The notes: generated by a model from the sequence alone, not told the origin. 64,000 nt of DNA from DAITQM01 sp036832975 (GCA_036832975.1 DAITQM010000001.1:124001-188000), one strand, 5' to 3'. Positions 9,517-19,693 are shown, counted from the first letter of the stretch. Translations and numbers: made by a program.

Positions 9517-9650
9517 TCCGCCTGCCTGCCGGCAGGCAAGTCATGGATGGCTGGCCAGCCTGTCTGCGTGCGGCACGCACAGGCAGGCGAATCAAGCACG
9601 TCAGTGCTCGATTCAGCGAAGGAAATTGAAAGTCGCGCCTTTCAATTTCC
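9517..9650 (-). repeat. Run of consecutive hairpins, apparent divergent copy of the compound hairpin repeat
   Basis: Four inverted repeats follow each other with almost no spacing: 9521-9540 (one mismatch), 9558-9588 (GCCTGTCTGCGTG against CACGCACAGGCAGGC), 9589-9614 (GAATCAAGCAC / GTGCTCGATTC, one mismatch) and 9621-9650 (12-bp perfect stem GGAAATTGAAAG / CTTTCAATTTCC, loop TCGCGC). Read on the minus strand, the order and short sequence blocks match the repeat at 45541-45692. AAAGTCGCGCCTTTC is the reverse complement of its GAAAGGCGCGACTTT, and GGCGAATCA...GATTC matches its GAAATCAG...CTGATTTC hairpin. Stem bases differ from that copy but still pair. The whole 9466-9684 gap contains no credible gene. 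Confidence 0.6.
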
Positions 9651-9684
9651 GTGTTCTGAAATTCAATAGGACCGATCGTGAACC

Positions 9685-10488
9685 TCACTCTCCGCTGCCG
9701 GCTACGCCGGAATCGGGCAGCGGATGGATTTCATATTCCTTGAAGGTGATGCGTTCGTGGTGGATGAAATCCTGGAACAAGGCACGGGCTTCGACGTCGG
9801 TGGCAATATGATGCACGACGAGCAGATGTCCGGGTTCGAGCAGATCGAACACCCACTGCGTGTTGAAATGGTCGACTTTGCCGATCCAGCCGGGTTTGAA
9901 GGGTGTTGTGGAAACCAACTCGACGGTGCGCAGAAACGGCCCGGCCGGGTGGCGGGGATCGACGTGGACCTGCATTGCCAGATTCTCGGCCAGCCGGGCT
10001 TGCTTTTCGCCGGTCATAATCGAACGGGCGCCGTTGGGCACGGCAAAAACCAGCAAATCCCCTTCACGGCCCACTAGCCGGGCGTCGCGGGTGTCGAAAC
10101 GAGCGAGCGATATCGTGACCGTACCGTCGTCATCGTCCGCTTTGCGGTGGGCGCGTTTTTTCTGTTGTTTGTGGAATTGCTTGAGGGCCCGTTTGTCCGG
10201 CGGCTGGCCGTCGACCGAAAGCAGTTCGGACTGCGCCGCCGCCGGACGCCGCCGATCGACCTGCAAAACCCGGCGCTCGGTTTTGTCGCCATCGGCCGAT
10301 TCGATCTCCTGGATGAACACCAGCGCCGCACGGTCGGCATTGGCCAGCCACTCGCGGCTATTGGCCACGGCCTCGTCGAGCACGGCGATGGACGTCGGCG
10401 GCAAGCGAAGCGGTGTCAGCGTATCGGCGGCCAGCGCCGAGTGCAGCGCAAAAATACTACAAAAACCAAGCGCCGTGAGCCGCAGCAT
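9685..10488 (-). CDS. Hypothetical exported protein
   Basis: This 267-residue protein has a clear signal peptide (LRLTALGFCSIFALHSALAA, cut before DTLTPL). The mature part has a Lys/Arg-rich segment followed by four Asp (RALKQFHKQQKKRAHRKADDDD), then a beta-rich half (ARLVGREGDLLVFAVPNGA, FLRTVELVSTTPFKPGWIGKV, DHFNTQWVFDLLEPGHLLVVHH). The alternating-strand pattern is reminiscent of periplasmic LolA/LolB-like barrel folds. No family is recognised with confidence. It lies between the tRNA/hairpin region and MITE copy A, with no operon partner. Confidence 0.72.
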   Translation of the reverse strand: MLRLTALGFCSIFALHSALAADTLTPLRLPPTSIAVLDEAVANSREWLANADRAALVFIQEIESADGDKTERRVLQVDRRRPAAAQSELLSVDGQPPDKRALKQFHKQQKKRAHRKADDDDGTVTISLARFDTRDARLVGREGDLLVFAVPNGARSIMTGEKQARLAENLAMQVHVDPRHPAGPFLRTVELVSTTPFKPGWIGKVDHFNTQWVFDLLEPGHLLVVHHIATDVEARALFQDFIHHERITFKEYEIHPLPDSGVAGSGE

Positions 10489-10642
10489 GGTATCGACACC
10501 GCCCAGTGAAGAGCCGCCATCGTACCACTATTGACCCTTGTGTCAAATGCGAACGATGAGGCGCCCCTCATTCCGGCTGCACCCCCACCACGGCCCTCGC
10601 AAGCGGGGAGTGAAAAACGACTTCGGTAATCGTGCCCCCATC

Positions 10643-10892
10643 TTAACCCAATAGTTGCATAAATTTTGCTCGACTTCATTAAATTCGCCATAAAATCATA
10701 TAGTTATGTCGCTATTAGCAGGAAAATCGAATTCACCTAAGGTGACGCGCCCGGTTTCTCGCCCAAGCTGGCGGCACATCTTGTCCGCTTCCCCTCGAAC
10801 CGTAGAATTACTACGGTTCTTCGGAGAATCAGACAAGCTGCACTCGCCAGCTTGACCGAGAATTCCGGGAACTTATGCAACAATTGGGTTAA
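10643..10892 (-). mobile_element. MITE copy A (miniature inverted-repeat element, about 245 bp)
   Basis: The left end TTAACCCAATAGTTGCATAA (10643-10662) and the right end TTATGCAACAATTGGGTTAA (10873-10892) are inverted repeats with 19 of 20 positions matching. The reverse complement of the interior is nearly identical to 25811-26051. Part of the interior folds into a long imperfect hairpin centred on GAACCGTAG/CTACGGTTC. If the ends are ACCC...GGGT (10646-10889), the flanks are TA on both sides, compatible with a 2-bp target duplication. There is no transposase inside: the open frames crossing it are unconserved and continue into flanking DNA. It lies between an exported unknown and uvrB. Confidence 0.85.
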
Positions 10893-10944
10893 CCTTCCCC
10901 CGCAAGCGGGGGGGATAAGGCGGGTGCGGGTTCGAGATGCGGGT

Positions 10945-12984
<2,040 letters not shown>

Positions 12985-13061
12985 CGTGGCCGGGGCTAAT
13001 CGGGGTCGATCAAGGTTAAGATTGGTAGTATATGGGGTCGCTTCGCCCGGAAACACCGACT

Positions 13062-14249
<1,188 letters not shown>

Positions 14250-14251
14250 CT

Positions 14252-14264
14252 CTATTGGGTCTAT
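14252..14264 (+). other. 13-bp match to a MITE end plus flank (possible footprint)
   Basis: CTATTGGGTCTAT, starting 3 bp after the aminotransferase stop, is identical to 26043-26055. That interval spans the right terminus of MITE copy B (CTATTGGGT) and its flank (CTAT). It may be an excision footprint or an end relic; chance cannot be excluded. Confidence 0.4.
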
Positions 14265-14428
14265 GATGCTAAGCGCTGCAGGCAAATCGTCCCGGCGCGT
14301 TCCGGCATCGACTTTTGCCGACAAGACAAGTCAGCGATTTCCTACACCGCGTCGCGGCCGGTGCCGATACCGCCTGGCCGGCTGCCTACCGACAATGCTC
14401 CGGAGTTTGATCGCACCGGAGTACCGAC

Positions 14429-14941
14429 ATGCACCGCCCGCACGGCTTTACCTTAATGGACCTGATGATCGCGATGGCGACGATGGCGATCCTGGTCAGC
14501 CTGGGGATTCCCGGATACCTCGATTTCAGCCGCAACCAGCGCCTCGCGGCGGCGGCGAGCGAGCTGGCCATCGAATTAGCCTTCGCCCGGCAAAGCGCCG
14601 CCTTCGACCACCGTCCCGTGACGGTCTGCCCGTCGCTCGACCAGGCGATGTGCGCCGCCGGCAATCCCTGGGCCGCCGGCCGCCTGATCTTTATCGACGG
14701 CAACTTGAACCGCGAACGCGAACCGGATGAAACGATCCTGCGCGTCGGTTCCGGCTGGGACTGGGCCCAGGTGAGCAGCGGGGCGCGGGAACGTTTTCGC
14801 TTTATGCCCGACGGTAACGCAGTCGGCACCAACGGCAGCATTCGCCTGTGCGACGAACGCGGCGCCACCGCCGGCCGCCGCTTGGTGGTGTCGATGACTG
14901 GCCGCGTCCGGCTTGAGGGTCCGGGTATCGACCATTGCTGA
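14429..14941 (+). CDS. Minor pseudopilin/pilin of the GspH/FimT family
   Basis: This 170-residue class III prepilin-like protein has a short leader MHRPHG cut after Gly by prepilin peptidase. A hydrophobic N-terminal helix (FTLMDLMIAMATMAILVSLG) follows, then a beta-rich C-terminal domain with Cys residues (VTVCPSLDQAMCAAG, IRLCDERG), as in GspH/FimT minor subunits. Position +5 of the mature protein, almost always Glu, is Asp here (FTLMD). It stands alone, away from gspCDE and from other pilin genes, so it could belong either to type II secretion or to type IV pili. Confidence 0.83.
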   Translation: MHRPHGFTLMDLMIAMATMAILVSLGIPGYLDFSRNQRLAAAASELAIELAFARQSAAFDHRPVTVCPSLDQAMCAAGNPWAAGRLIFIDGNLNREREPDETILRVGSGWDWAQVSSGARERFRFMPDGNAVGTNGSIRLCDERGATAGRRLVVSMTGRVRLEGPGIDHC

Positions 14942-15051
14942 TCTCTTGCTTCCTCTGCTTGTCTGACACAGAGTGTCTTCACCCCGTTATCGATAAAATA
15001 CGCAGATTACGGCCGATTAGCTTTTTGGATTCCCACAACCCGGATCTTCAA

Positions 15052-16107
15052 ATGAACGATACCACCCCCGCCCAGCCGAACGCCGCGCCATTCACCCTGG
15101 ATTTCTCGCGCCATTTCGAATCATGGCTGGCCGGCTTCAACGCCAGCATCGCGTTTACGACCTACCAGGCCGGCAAGGTCTTCATGATCGGCTTCGGTGA
15201 GCGCGGCATCAGCATTGCCGAGCGCACCTTCGCCCGCTGCATGGGGCTGACCGCGCGCGACGATCGCATGTACCTGGCCAGCCTGTATCAGCTCTGGCGC
15301 TTCAACAACGTGCTCGATCGGGGCGAGGACTACCAGGGCTACGACAAGCTGTTTATCCCGCATGTCGGCCACACCACCGGCGATGTCGATGCGCACGATA
15401 TCGGCATCGACGGGCGCGGTGAGCCGATCTTCGTCAACACCTTGTTTAGCTGCCTGGCCCGGCCCAGCACGACCTGCAACTTCGAGGTGCTCTGGAAGCC
15501 GCCGTTCATCACCCGGCTGGCGCCGGAGGATCGCTGTCACCTGAACGGCCTGGCGATGTTCGAAGGCGCGCCCGGCTGGGTGACGATGATCTCCAGCAGC
15601 GACGTCGCCGAGGGCTGGCGCGACCACCGCGCCGCCGGCGGTCTGGTCATGGACGCGCGAACCAACGAGGTCGTCTGCCAGGGCCTGTCGATGCCGCATT
15701 CACCGCGTTGGTATAAGGGTCGCCTGTGGCTACTCAACTCCGGCAGCGGAGAACTGGGCCATGTCGATCTGAAGACCGGCGACTTCGAGCCGCTGTGCTT
15801 CGTGCCCGGTTACGCCCGCGGCCTGGCGTTTCACGGCCGCTACGCGCTGGTCGGGCTGTCGAAAGCGCGCAACCGCTCGTTTTCCGGCCTAGCGCTGGAT
15901 GAACAACTGGCCCGCCGCAATGCCGAAGCCCGCTGCGGCATCGTCGTGATCGACCTCAACACCGGCGACCTGCTGCACCACCTGCGCATCGAAGGCGTGG
16001 TCGAGGAACTGTTCGACGTCGCCGTCCTGCCCGGCGCCATCCGGCCGATGCTGCTCGGCTTCAAGACCGACGAGATCAAGCAGATGGTGCGCTTCGCGGG
16101 CGGTTGA
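15052..16107 (+). CDS. TIGR03032/DUF4915-like conserved protein of unknown function
   Basis: This 351-residue protein lacks a signal peptide. It reads like the TIGR03032 family: N-terminal FESWLAGFNASIAFTTYQAGK, then blade-like segments (LYQLWRFNNVLDRGEDYQGYD, HDIGIDGRGEPIFVNTLFSC, PRWYKGRLWLLNSGSGELG, EPLCFVPGYARGLAFHGRYA). These suggest a beta-propeller. The C-terminal half ends in IVVIDLNTGDLLHHLRIEGVVEELFDV. The start at 15052 is chosen because the upstream extension from 14935 is unconserved and overlaps the pilin gene. The biochemical role is unknown. It is convergent with the FG-GAP gene (21-bp gap). Confidence 0.82.
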   Translation: MNDTTPAQPNAAPFTLDFSRHFESWLAGFNASIAFTTYQAGKVFMIGFGERGISIAERTFARCMGLTARDDRMYLASLYQLWRFNNVLDRGEDYQGYDKLFIPHVGHTTGDVDAHDIGIDGRGEPIFVNTLFSCLARPSTTCNFEVLWKPPFITRLAPEDRCHLNGLAMFEGAPGWVTMISSSDVAEGWRDHRAAGGLVMDARTNEVVCQGLSMPHSPRWYKGRLWLLNSGSGELGHVDLKTGDFEPLCFVPGYARGLAFHGRYALVGLSKARNRSFSGLALDEQLARRNAEARCGIVVIDLNTGDLLHHLRIEGVVEELFDVAVLPGAIRPMLLGFKTDEIKQMVRFAGG

Positions 16108-16128
16108 ACCGTCCGTCCGATCTGCAAT

Positions 16129-17238
16129 CTACGGCGACTCGAAGCCATCGGCGAACAGCACGCTGGAACCGAACACCACATAGCTGCGCCCGGAATCGAT
16201 GTCGTTGGGGTCGGCGCCAAAAGCGCCGACGATCAGATCGTCCAGGCCATCGCCATTGAGATCGCCAGCAGCCGCGACTGAGATGCCGGAACGATCGTCC
16301 GCCGCCTCGCCATCGAGCTTAAAGCCGTTGGTGCCATCGAGATCGGATAGCGGCAACGGCGAGGTAAAGCCCGTGCTTCGGCCGAACACCACATAGCTGC
16401 GCCCGGAATCGCTGCCGTTGGGGGAGGCGCCCGCAGCACCGACGATCAGATCATCGAGGCCGTCGCCATTGACATCGCCGGTGGCCGTGACCGAGAAGCC
16501 GGACAAATCGCTCGCTGCCTCGCCGTCGAGCTTGAAGCCGTTCGTACCATCGAGACCGGAGAGCTGCAAGGTCGCGGGAAAGCCCGTGCTTCGGCCGAAC
16601 ACCACATAGCTGCGTCCGGAATAGTCGCCGTTGGGGTCGGCGGCATAAGCGCCGACGATCAGGTCATCCAGACCATCACCATTCACATCGCCGGCGGCCG
16701 CGACCGAAATGCCGGACCAATCGCCGGCCGCCTCGCCGTCGAGCTTGAAGCCGTTACTGCCATCGAGATCTGAGAGCTGCAAGGGCGAGGTAAAGCCCGA
16801 GCTTCGGCCAAACACCACGTAACTGCGCCCGGAAGCGTTGCCGTTGGGGGAGGCAACCGGAGCACCGACGATCAGATCATCGAGGCCGTCGCCATTGACA
16901 TCGCCGGCGGCCGAGACCGAAATGCCGGACAAATCGCCCGTCGCCTCGCCGTCGAGCTTGAAGCCATTCGCGCCATCGAGCGCGCTGAGCTGGATCACCG
17001 GAGGGAAGTCTTGCGCCTGGGTAGTGCCAGTAAAGCCGCCGAGCAGCGCGGCGGAAACCGCCAGCGCCAGCGCGGTTCGTTCAACGGTTCGTCCGCGCTC
17101 TGGCTCACTCCCTCGTTCAAGCCCCTGGCCACCGCAGCGGCGACGACGGCCCGTGGCGCGGCCGCCCTGCCTGTGCGCTGTACGCGGACAGGTGGCGCTG
17201 GAAGGGTTGGATGGGCTGGATGGCAACTGCTTGGACAT
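16129..17238 (-). CDS. Exported FG-GAP (integrin-like) repeat protein with DGFE-type C-terminus
   Basis: This 369-residue protein has an unusually long, basic N-terminal region before its signal-peptide core (ERTALALAVSAALLGGF, cut near TTQAQ). The mature part is four almost identical ~63-residue repeats. Each contains FKLDGEA, GISV, GDVNGDGLDDLIVGA and GRSYVVFGRS; DVNGDGLDD is the calcium-binding FG-GAP loop. The last residues SSVLFADGFESP match a tail seen on other exported proteins here. The start at 17238 is supported by AGGAG 8 bp upstream; an upstream ATG at 17292 is less likely. Four repeats are fewer than the seven blades of a full integrin propeller. Confidence 0.85.
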   Translation of the reverse strand: MSKQLPSSPSNPSSATCPRTAHRQGGRATGRRRRCGGQGLERGSEPERGRTVERTALALAVSAALLGGFTGTTQAQDFPPVIQLSALDGANGFKLDGEATGDLSGISVSAAGDVNGDGLDDLIVGAPVASPNGNASGRSYVVFGRSSGFTSPLQLSDLDGSNGFKLDGEAAGDWSGISVAAAGDVNGDGLDDLIVGAYAADPNGDYSGRSYVVFGRSTGFPATLQLSGLDGTNGFKLDGEAASDLSGFSVTATGDVNGDGLDDLIVGAAGASPNGSDSGRSYVVFGRSTGFTSPLPLSDLDGTNGFKLDGEAADDRSGISVAAAGDLNGDGLDDLIVGAFGADPNDIDSGRSYVVFGSSVLFADGFESP

Positions 17239-17524
17239 GACGAACGCTCCTCTTTTGCGAAACTGATGACACACGACTGCAGTACAACTCAACCCCTTTA
17301 TGAATCCCCGAAAGGAAGCACTGCGTGCTCAGGCCGCCATGACGAATACAGAAGGTTATCGTCAAGGGCCATCGGCGAACAGCGCTCCCGAAATATAAGC
17401 GCCCCGGCTCCCGATGTCCAGCGGGAGCGGCGCCATACGAGCGCTTGAGACGCGGGCCGGCGCGCTTGCCGGCCCGCGGTGTGCCAAGGCGTCAGCCGGC
17501 TGCACCGGACATTCGATCTGCAAT

Positions 17525-17688
17525 CTACGGCGCCTCGAAGCCGTCGGCGAACAGCACGTCGTTGGAGCCGCGCAGGGTCACGCTGTCGGGGCTCGACGGC
17601 GCGTGGCTGGCGACGTCGAAATTGGCGTTGAAGTTGCCTTCAACTGCCGGGGCGAACTCTGCCACCAGGTCGCAGCTCGGGCCACCAG
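17525..17688 (-). pseudogene. 3' remnant of an exported protein with ASH-like domain and DGFE tail
   Basis: Read on the minus strand, this stretch encodes a C-terminal fragment: SGGPSCDLVAEFAPAVEG, NFNANFDVASHAPSSPDSV, then TLRGSNDVLFADGFEAP and stop TAG (17525-17527). The FAPAVEGNFNANFDVASHAP pattern resembles the ASH/choice-of-anchor-D domains common in secreted bacterial proteins. There is no start codon or signal peptide, and the frame meets unrelated sequence near 17689. It is therefore the leftover end of a larger gene, lying just upstream of the FG-GAP gene. The 17239-17524 stretch between them holds nothing recognisable. Confidence 0.6.
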
Positions 17689-17810
17689 ATGTCGATCGCC
17701 GACAAGCGCGACGACTTCACGCTCAAGGAGCTGCTATCGCTCGGCGATGTCGCCGAGCAAGGCCCGACCCGCTCCCTGGACATTCTCGGCGAGGTCTCGG
17801 CCGCGGTCGC
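17689..17810 (+). pseudogene. Unidentified gene fragment truncated by the compound hairpin repeat
   Basis: The open frame MSIADKRDDFTLKELLSLGD, then VAEQGPTRSLDILGEVSAAVARL, looks like coding sequence (amphipathic, no runs of rare residues). It then runs directly into the hairpin repeat at about 17811 (RKARLALRSRNQPLSSA is repeat-encoded). It has no recognisable partner upstream, where the oppositely oriented ASH remnant abuts it. It could be a broken internal piece of a gene or a chance frame. The family is not recognised. Confidence 0.35.
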
Positions 17811-17926
17811 GCGCTTGCGAAAGGCGCGACTTGCGCTGCGCTCCCGAAATCAGCCACTGAGCAGCGCCTGATTTCGCCGGGCCATCCGTGGCCCGGATTA
17901 GCAGGCTGTTTTTCAACAGCCTGCTA
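17811..17926 (+). repeat. Compound hairpin repeat, 5'-truncated copy
   Basis: This copy matches 45575-45692 and 52136-52254 but lacks the first hairpin (GTTGAAAAACGCC...). Present in order are the GCGAAAGGCGCGACTT unit, the CGAAATCAG...CTGATTTCG hairpin, the CCGGGCCA-TCCG-TGGCCCGG hairpin and the terminal TAGCAGGCTGTT-TTTC-AACAGCCTGCTA hairpin (17899-17926). It lies immediately upstream of the UPF0175-like antitoxin gene and interrupts an older open frame. Confidence 0.85.
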
Positions 17927-17962
17927 GGCCGACGGCGCTTGTCGGGAGCCGGACGCTGGGGT

Positions 17963-18337
17963 ATGATGTTCCCTCTATATATTCCTATTTCTTATTCCCA
18001 TGAAGACAATGTCAGTGGCCTCAAGAACAACCCCAGCGAAGCGCTTCGGCAGGCGCGCGAGGAGCCGGTGCTGGTGATGAATAGCAATACGCCGGATGCA
18101 CTGATGGTCAATGTCCGGAACACGGCAACGCTGGACATGCCGGGTGTACGTGCGGCGCTGGCCACCGCGCTGTTCAAGGACGGCGGACTATCGCTGAACC
18201 GTGCCGTGGCCGTGGCTGAAATGTCCCTGTCGGAATTCATCACCCACCTTTCGCGCCTCGGCATCCTGATCGTCCGGCAGTCCGAAGAAGAAGCCAATCA
18301 GGATTTGGAAACGCTGGACCAGTGGCTGGCCTCGTAA
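17963..18337 (+). CDS. UPF0175-type antitoxin, start uncertain
   Basis: The core GLKNNPSEALRQAREEPVLVMN and DALMVNVRNTATLDMPGVRAAL is followed by an HTH-like C-terminal segment (DGGLSLNRAVAVAEMSLSEFITHLSRLGI). This is typical of UPF0175/Phd-like antitoxins paired with DUF3368 toxins. The usual N-terminus (MKT-V-V-GLKNNPSEAL) is visible as ATGAAGACAAT at 18000 but in another frame, one base short of joining the core. Either a frameshift removed the normal start or translation begins at the in-frame ATG 17963/17966, giving MMFPLYIPISYSHEDNV. The gene overlaps a decayed toxin gene. The antitoxin may no longer be expressed as it was originally. Confidence 0.62.
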   Translation: MMFPLYIPISYSHEDNVSGLKNNPSEALRQAREEPVLVMNSNTPDALMVNVRNTATLDMPGVRAALATALFKDGGLSLNRAVAVAEMSLSEFITHLSRLGILIVRQSEEEANQDLETLDQWLAS

Positions 18338-18486
18338 TTTCCGACGCCCGCCCGGTCATCGGGCTGGCGCGTCTGCATGGCCTGATTCCATCCGCGCGCG
18401 AAGTGTTCGAACAATTGCTGCACGGAGGCTTTCGGATCGCACCCGAGGTCATCGGGGCGGTGCTCGAACGGGTCGGGGAGTCTTGA
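18322..18486 (+). pseudogene. DUF3368 PIN-like toxin remnant with internal deletion
   Basis: Only 54 codons remain. VISDARPVIGLARLHGL matches the N-terminal strand of DUF3368 proteins (usually VISDTSPLIALARI). FEQLLHGGFRIAPEVIGAVLERVGES matches their C-terminal end. The ~100 residues expected between, including most acidic active-site positions, are missing. The first Asp is kept but the usual Thr/Ser-Pro is Ala-Arg. It overlaps the antitoxin by 16 bp, the spacing expected for this toxin-antitoxin family. It is almost certainly inactive as a nuclease. Confidence 0.6.
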
Positions 18487-18509
18487 GGGTCAGGTTGATC
18501 GATGGGGCA

Positions 18510-18538
18510 TTGACATGCCCACCCATACACACTAGAGT
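18510..18538 (+). promoter_or_regulatory. Putative sigma70 promoter of the vapBC-like pair
   Basis: A perfect TTGACA (18510-18515) and TAGAGT (18533-18538, 4 of 6) are spaced by 17 bp, 35 bp upstream of the antitoxin ATG. AT-rich sequence with TATAC between promoter and start could hold the autoregulatory operator. Match by eye. Confidence 0.5.
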
Positions 18539-18572
18539 TACGTATACACATCTTAGATATGCAGATTCCATC

Positions 18573-18851
18573 ATGACGGTTCGTGTACAAGTCATCCTCG
18601 ATGAGCGCGAGCGGGTCGAGTTTCGGCGCCAGGCGAGGCAGGCGGGGCAGTCGCTCAGCGCCTGGCTGCGCGAAGCAGGGCACGAACGCCTGCGCGCTCG
18701 CGAGCAAATGCCGAAATTTGCGGATCGGAAGTCGCTGGCCGAATTCTTCGAGCGTTGTGACCGTCACTGCGGCGAAGGTCCCGAACCGGACTGGGCCGAG
18801 CATCGTCGCGTGATCGAGCATTCACGTGGCGAAGGCTTGCCCGAGGCGTGA
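18573..18851 (+). CDS. VapB-like antitoxin (ribbon-helix-helix type)
   Basis: This 92-residue protein starts MTVRVQVILDERERVEFRRQ. The short basic strand VRVQVIL followed by two helices (ERVEFRRQARQAGQSLSAWLREAG) fits ribbon-helix-helix DNA-binding antitoxins. The acidic/polar C-terminal half (PKFADRKSLAEFFERCDRH...) would wrap the toxin. The start at 18573 is chosen over the upstream ATG at 18483 because the extension is unconserved and the promoter lies between them. Its stop overlaps the toxin start (GTGA), the usual coupled arrangement. Confidence 0.82.
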   Translation: MTVRVQVILDERERVEFRRQARQAGQSLSAWLREAGHERLRAREQMPKFADRKSLAEFFERCDRHCGEGPEPDWAEHRRVIEHSRGEGLPEA

Positions 18852-19249
18852 TCTTCGTCGATACCAATGTGTTCATGTATGCCGTCGGGCGCGAACATCC
18901 GTTGAAGAAGCGGGCGCGCACCGTTTTCGAACGCGCCATAGACGAACCCGGCAAGCCACTGGTCACCTCGGCCGAAGTTCTGCAGGAGTTGTTGCACGCC
19001 TACCTGCCTGTCGACCGGATGGCCACGTTGAACGATGCCCTGGAGCTTGTTGCCCGGGCGGTTCACGAGGTCTGGTCGATCGAGCCCGAAGATGTCCATC
19101 AGGCTGTGGAACTGGCCGGTGCGAACCCGGCGCTGGGCGCACGTGACCTCATCCACCTGGCCTGTTGCCAACGGCGTGGGGTTCGCGAGATCCGAACCTT
19201 CGATCGCGCCCTGAACGCGGCGTTTCTTCAACCTGCGAATTCCTTATAG
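18848..19249 (+). CDS. VapC-like PIN-domain ribonuclease toxin
   Basis: This 133-residue PIN nuclease has the four acidic active-site positions: D5 (IFVDTNVFMY), E43 (TSAEVLQELLH), D100 (LGARDLIHLA) and D119 (RTFDRAL). Its length matches VapC toxins, which cut RNA, often tRNA or rRNA. The GTG start overlaps the antitoxin stop. Unlike the neighbouring DUF3368 remnant this toxin looks intact, so the pair is probably functional. The RNA target cannot be predicted. Confidence 0.88.
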   Translation: MIFVDTNVFMYAVGREHPLKKRARTVFERAIDEPGKPLVTSAEVLQELLHAYLPVDRMATLNDALELVARAVHEVWSIEPEDVHQAVELAGANPALGARDLIHLACCQRRGVREIRTFDRALNAAFLQPANSL

Positions 19250-19318
19250 CTGCGCCCGGATCGGCGCTCTATGCTCCCCCACGGGAGGGGACGGAGCAGC
19301 CTGTGCCGTGGTCGGGGC

Positions 19319-19346
19319 TTGACATACAAATGAGAATCGTTATCAT
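19319..19346 (+). promoter_or_regulatory. Fur box overlapping a strong sigma70 promoter
   Basis: TGAGAATCGTTATCA (19331-19345) matches the Fur core TGATAATNATTATCA at nearly every position. It sits between TTGACA (19319-19324) and TATCAT (19341-19346), which are spaced by 16 bp and close to consensus. Fur-Fe2+ bound here would block RNA polymerase, so the downstream transcript should be iron-repressed. The start site would lie near 19353. Confidence 0.78.
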
Positions 19347-19354
19347 TTGTTGGC

Positions 19355-19693
19355 ATGGATATGCCTGTGCCCATGAATCCCGCCGCCTCCGCCCGCGAAT
19401 GCGCGCCGGATCGGGTGACCGGCGCTTGGCAGCTCGATTTTGGGATGACCGGGGAGCAGCCGCCCGAAGTGAGCCTGCGGCGGTGCGGCCAACGCCGAGT
19501 TCGCCGCTGGCGGGGTCTGGCGGCCCTGTTGATACTGACCCACCCGTGTCTAAGGCGCCTGCTGTGGAGCGGCCCGCAACGGCTGTCCTGCCATCTCGAA
19601 CTGAGTCAGCACGAGGCGAGCCGCGTCATACTCGCCGCCGCTGCGGTGCACTTGGCACTCCGGCAATGTCAGCCGCCGCCTGCCGGACCGTGA
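19355..19693 (+). CDS. Small ORF behind the Fur-controlled promoter, unknown function
   Basis: This 112-codon frame starts MDMPVPMNPAASARECAPD, with an Arg-rich middle (RRCGQRRVRRWRGLAALL) and five Cys residues. No family, signal peptide or confident membrane helix is recognised. There is no clear ribosome site: the predicted start of transcription is only about 2 bp before the first ATG, so translation would be leaderless or begin at 19373. It is listed because a near-consensus Fur-box promoter points straight into it. The iron-regulated product could instead be an RNA, or the transcript may continue into the LolA-like gene 73 bp downstream. Confidence 0.35.
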   Translation: MDMPVPMNPAASARECAPDRVTGAWQLDFGMTGEQPPEVSLRRCGQRRVRRWRGLAALLILTHPCLRRLLWSGPQRLSCHLELSQHEASRVILAAAAVHLALRQCQPPPAGP

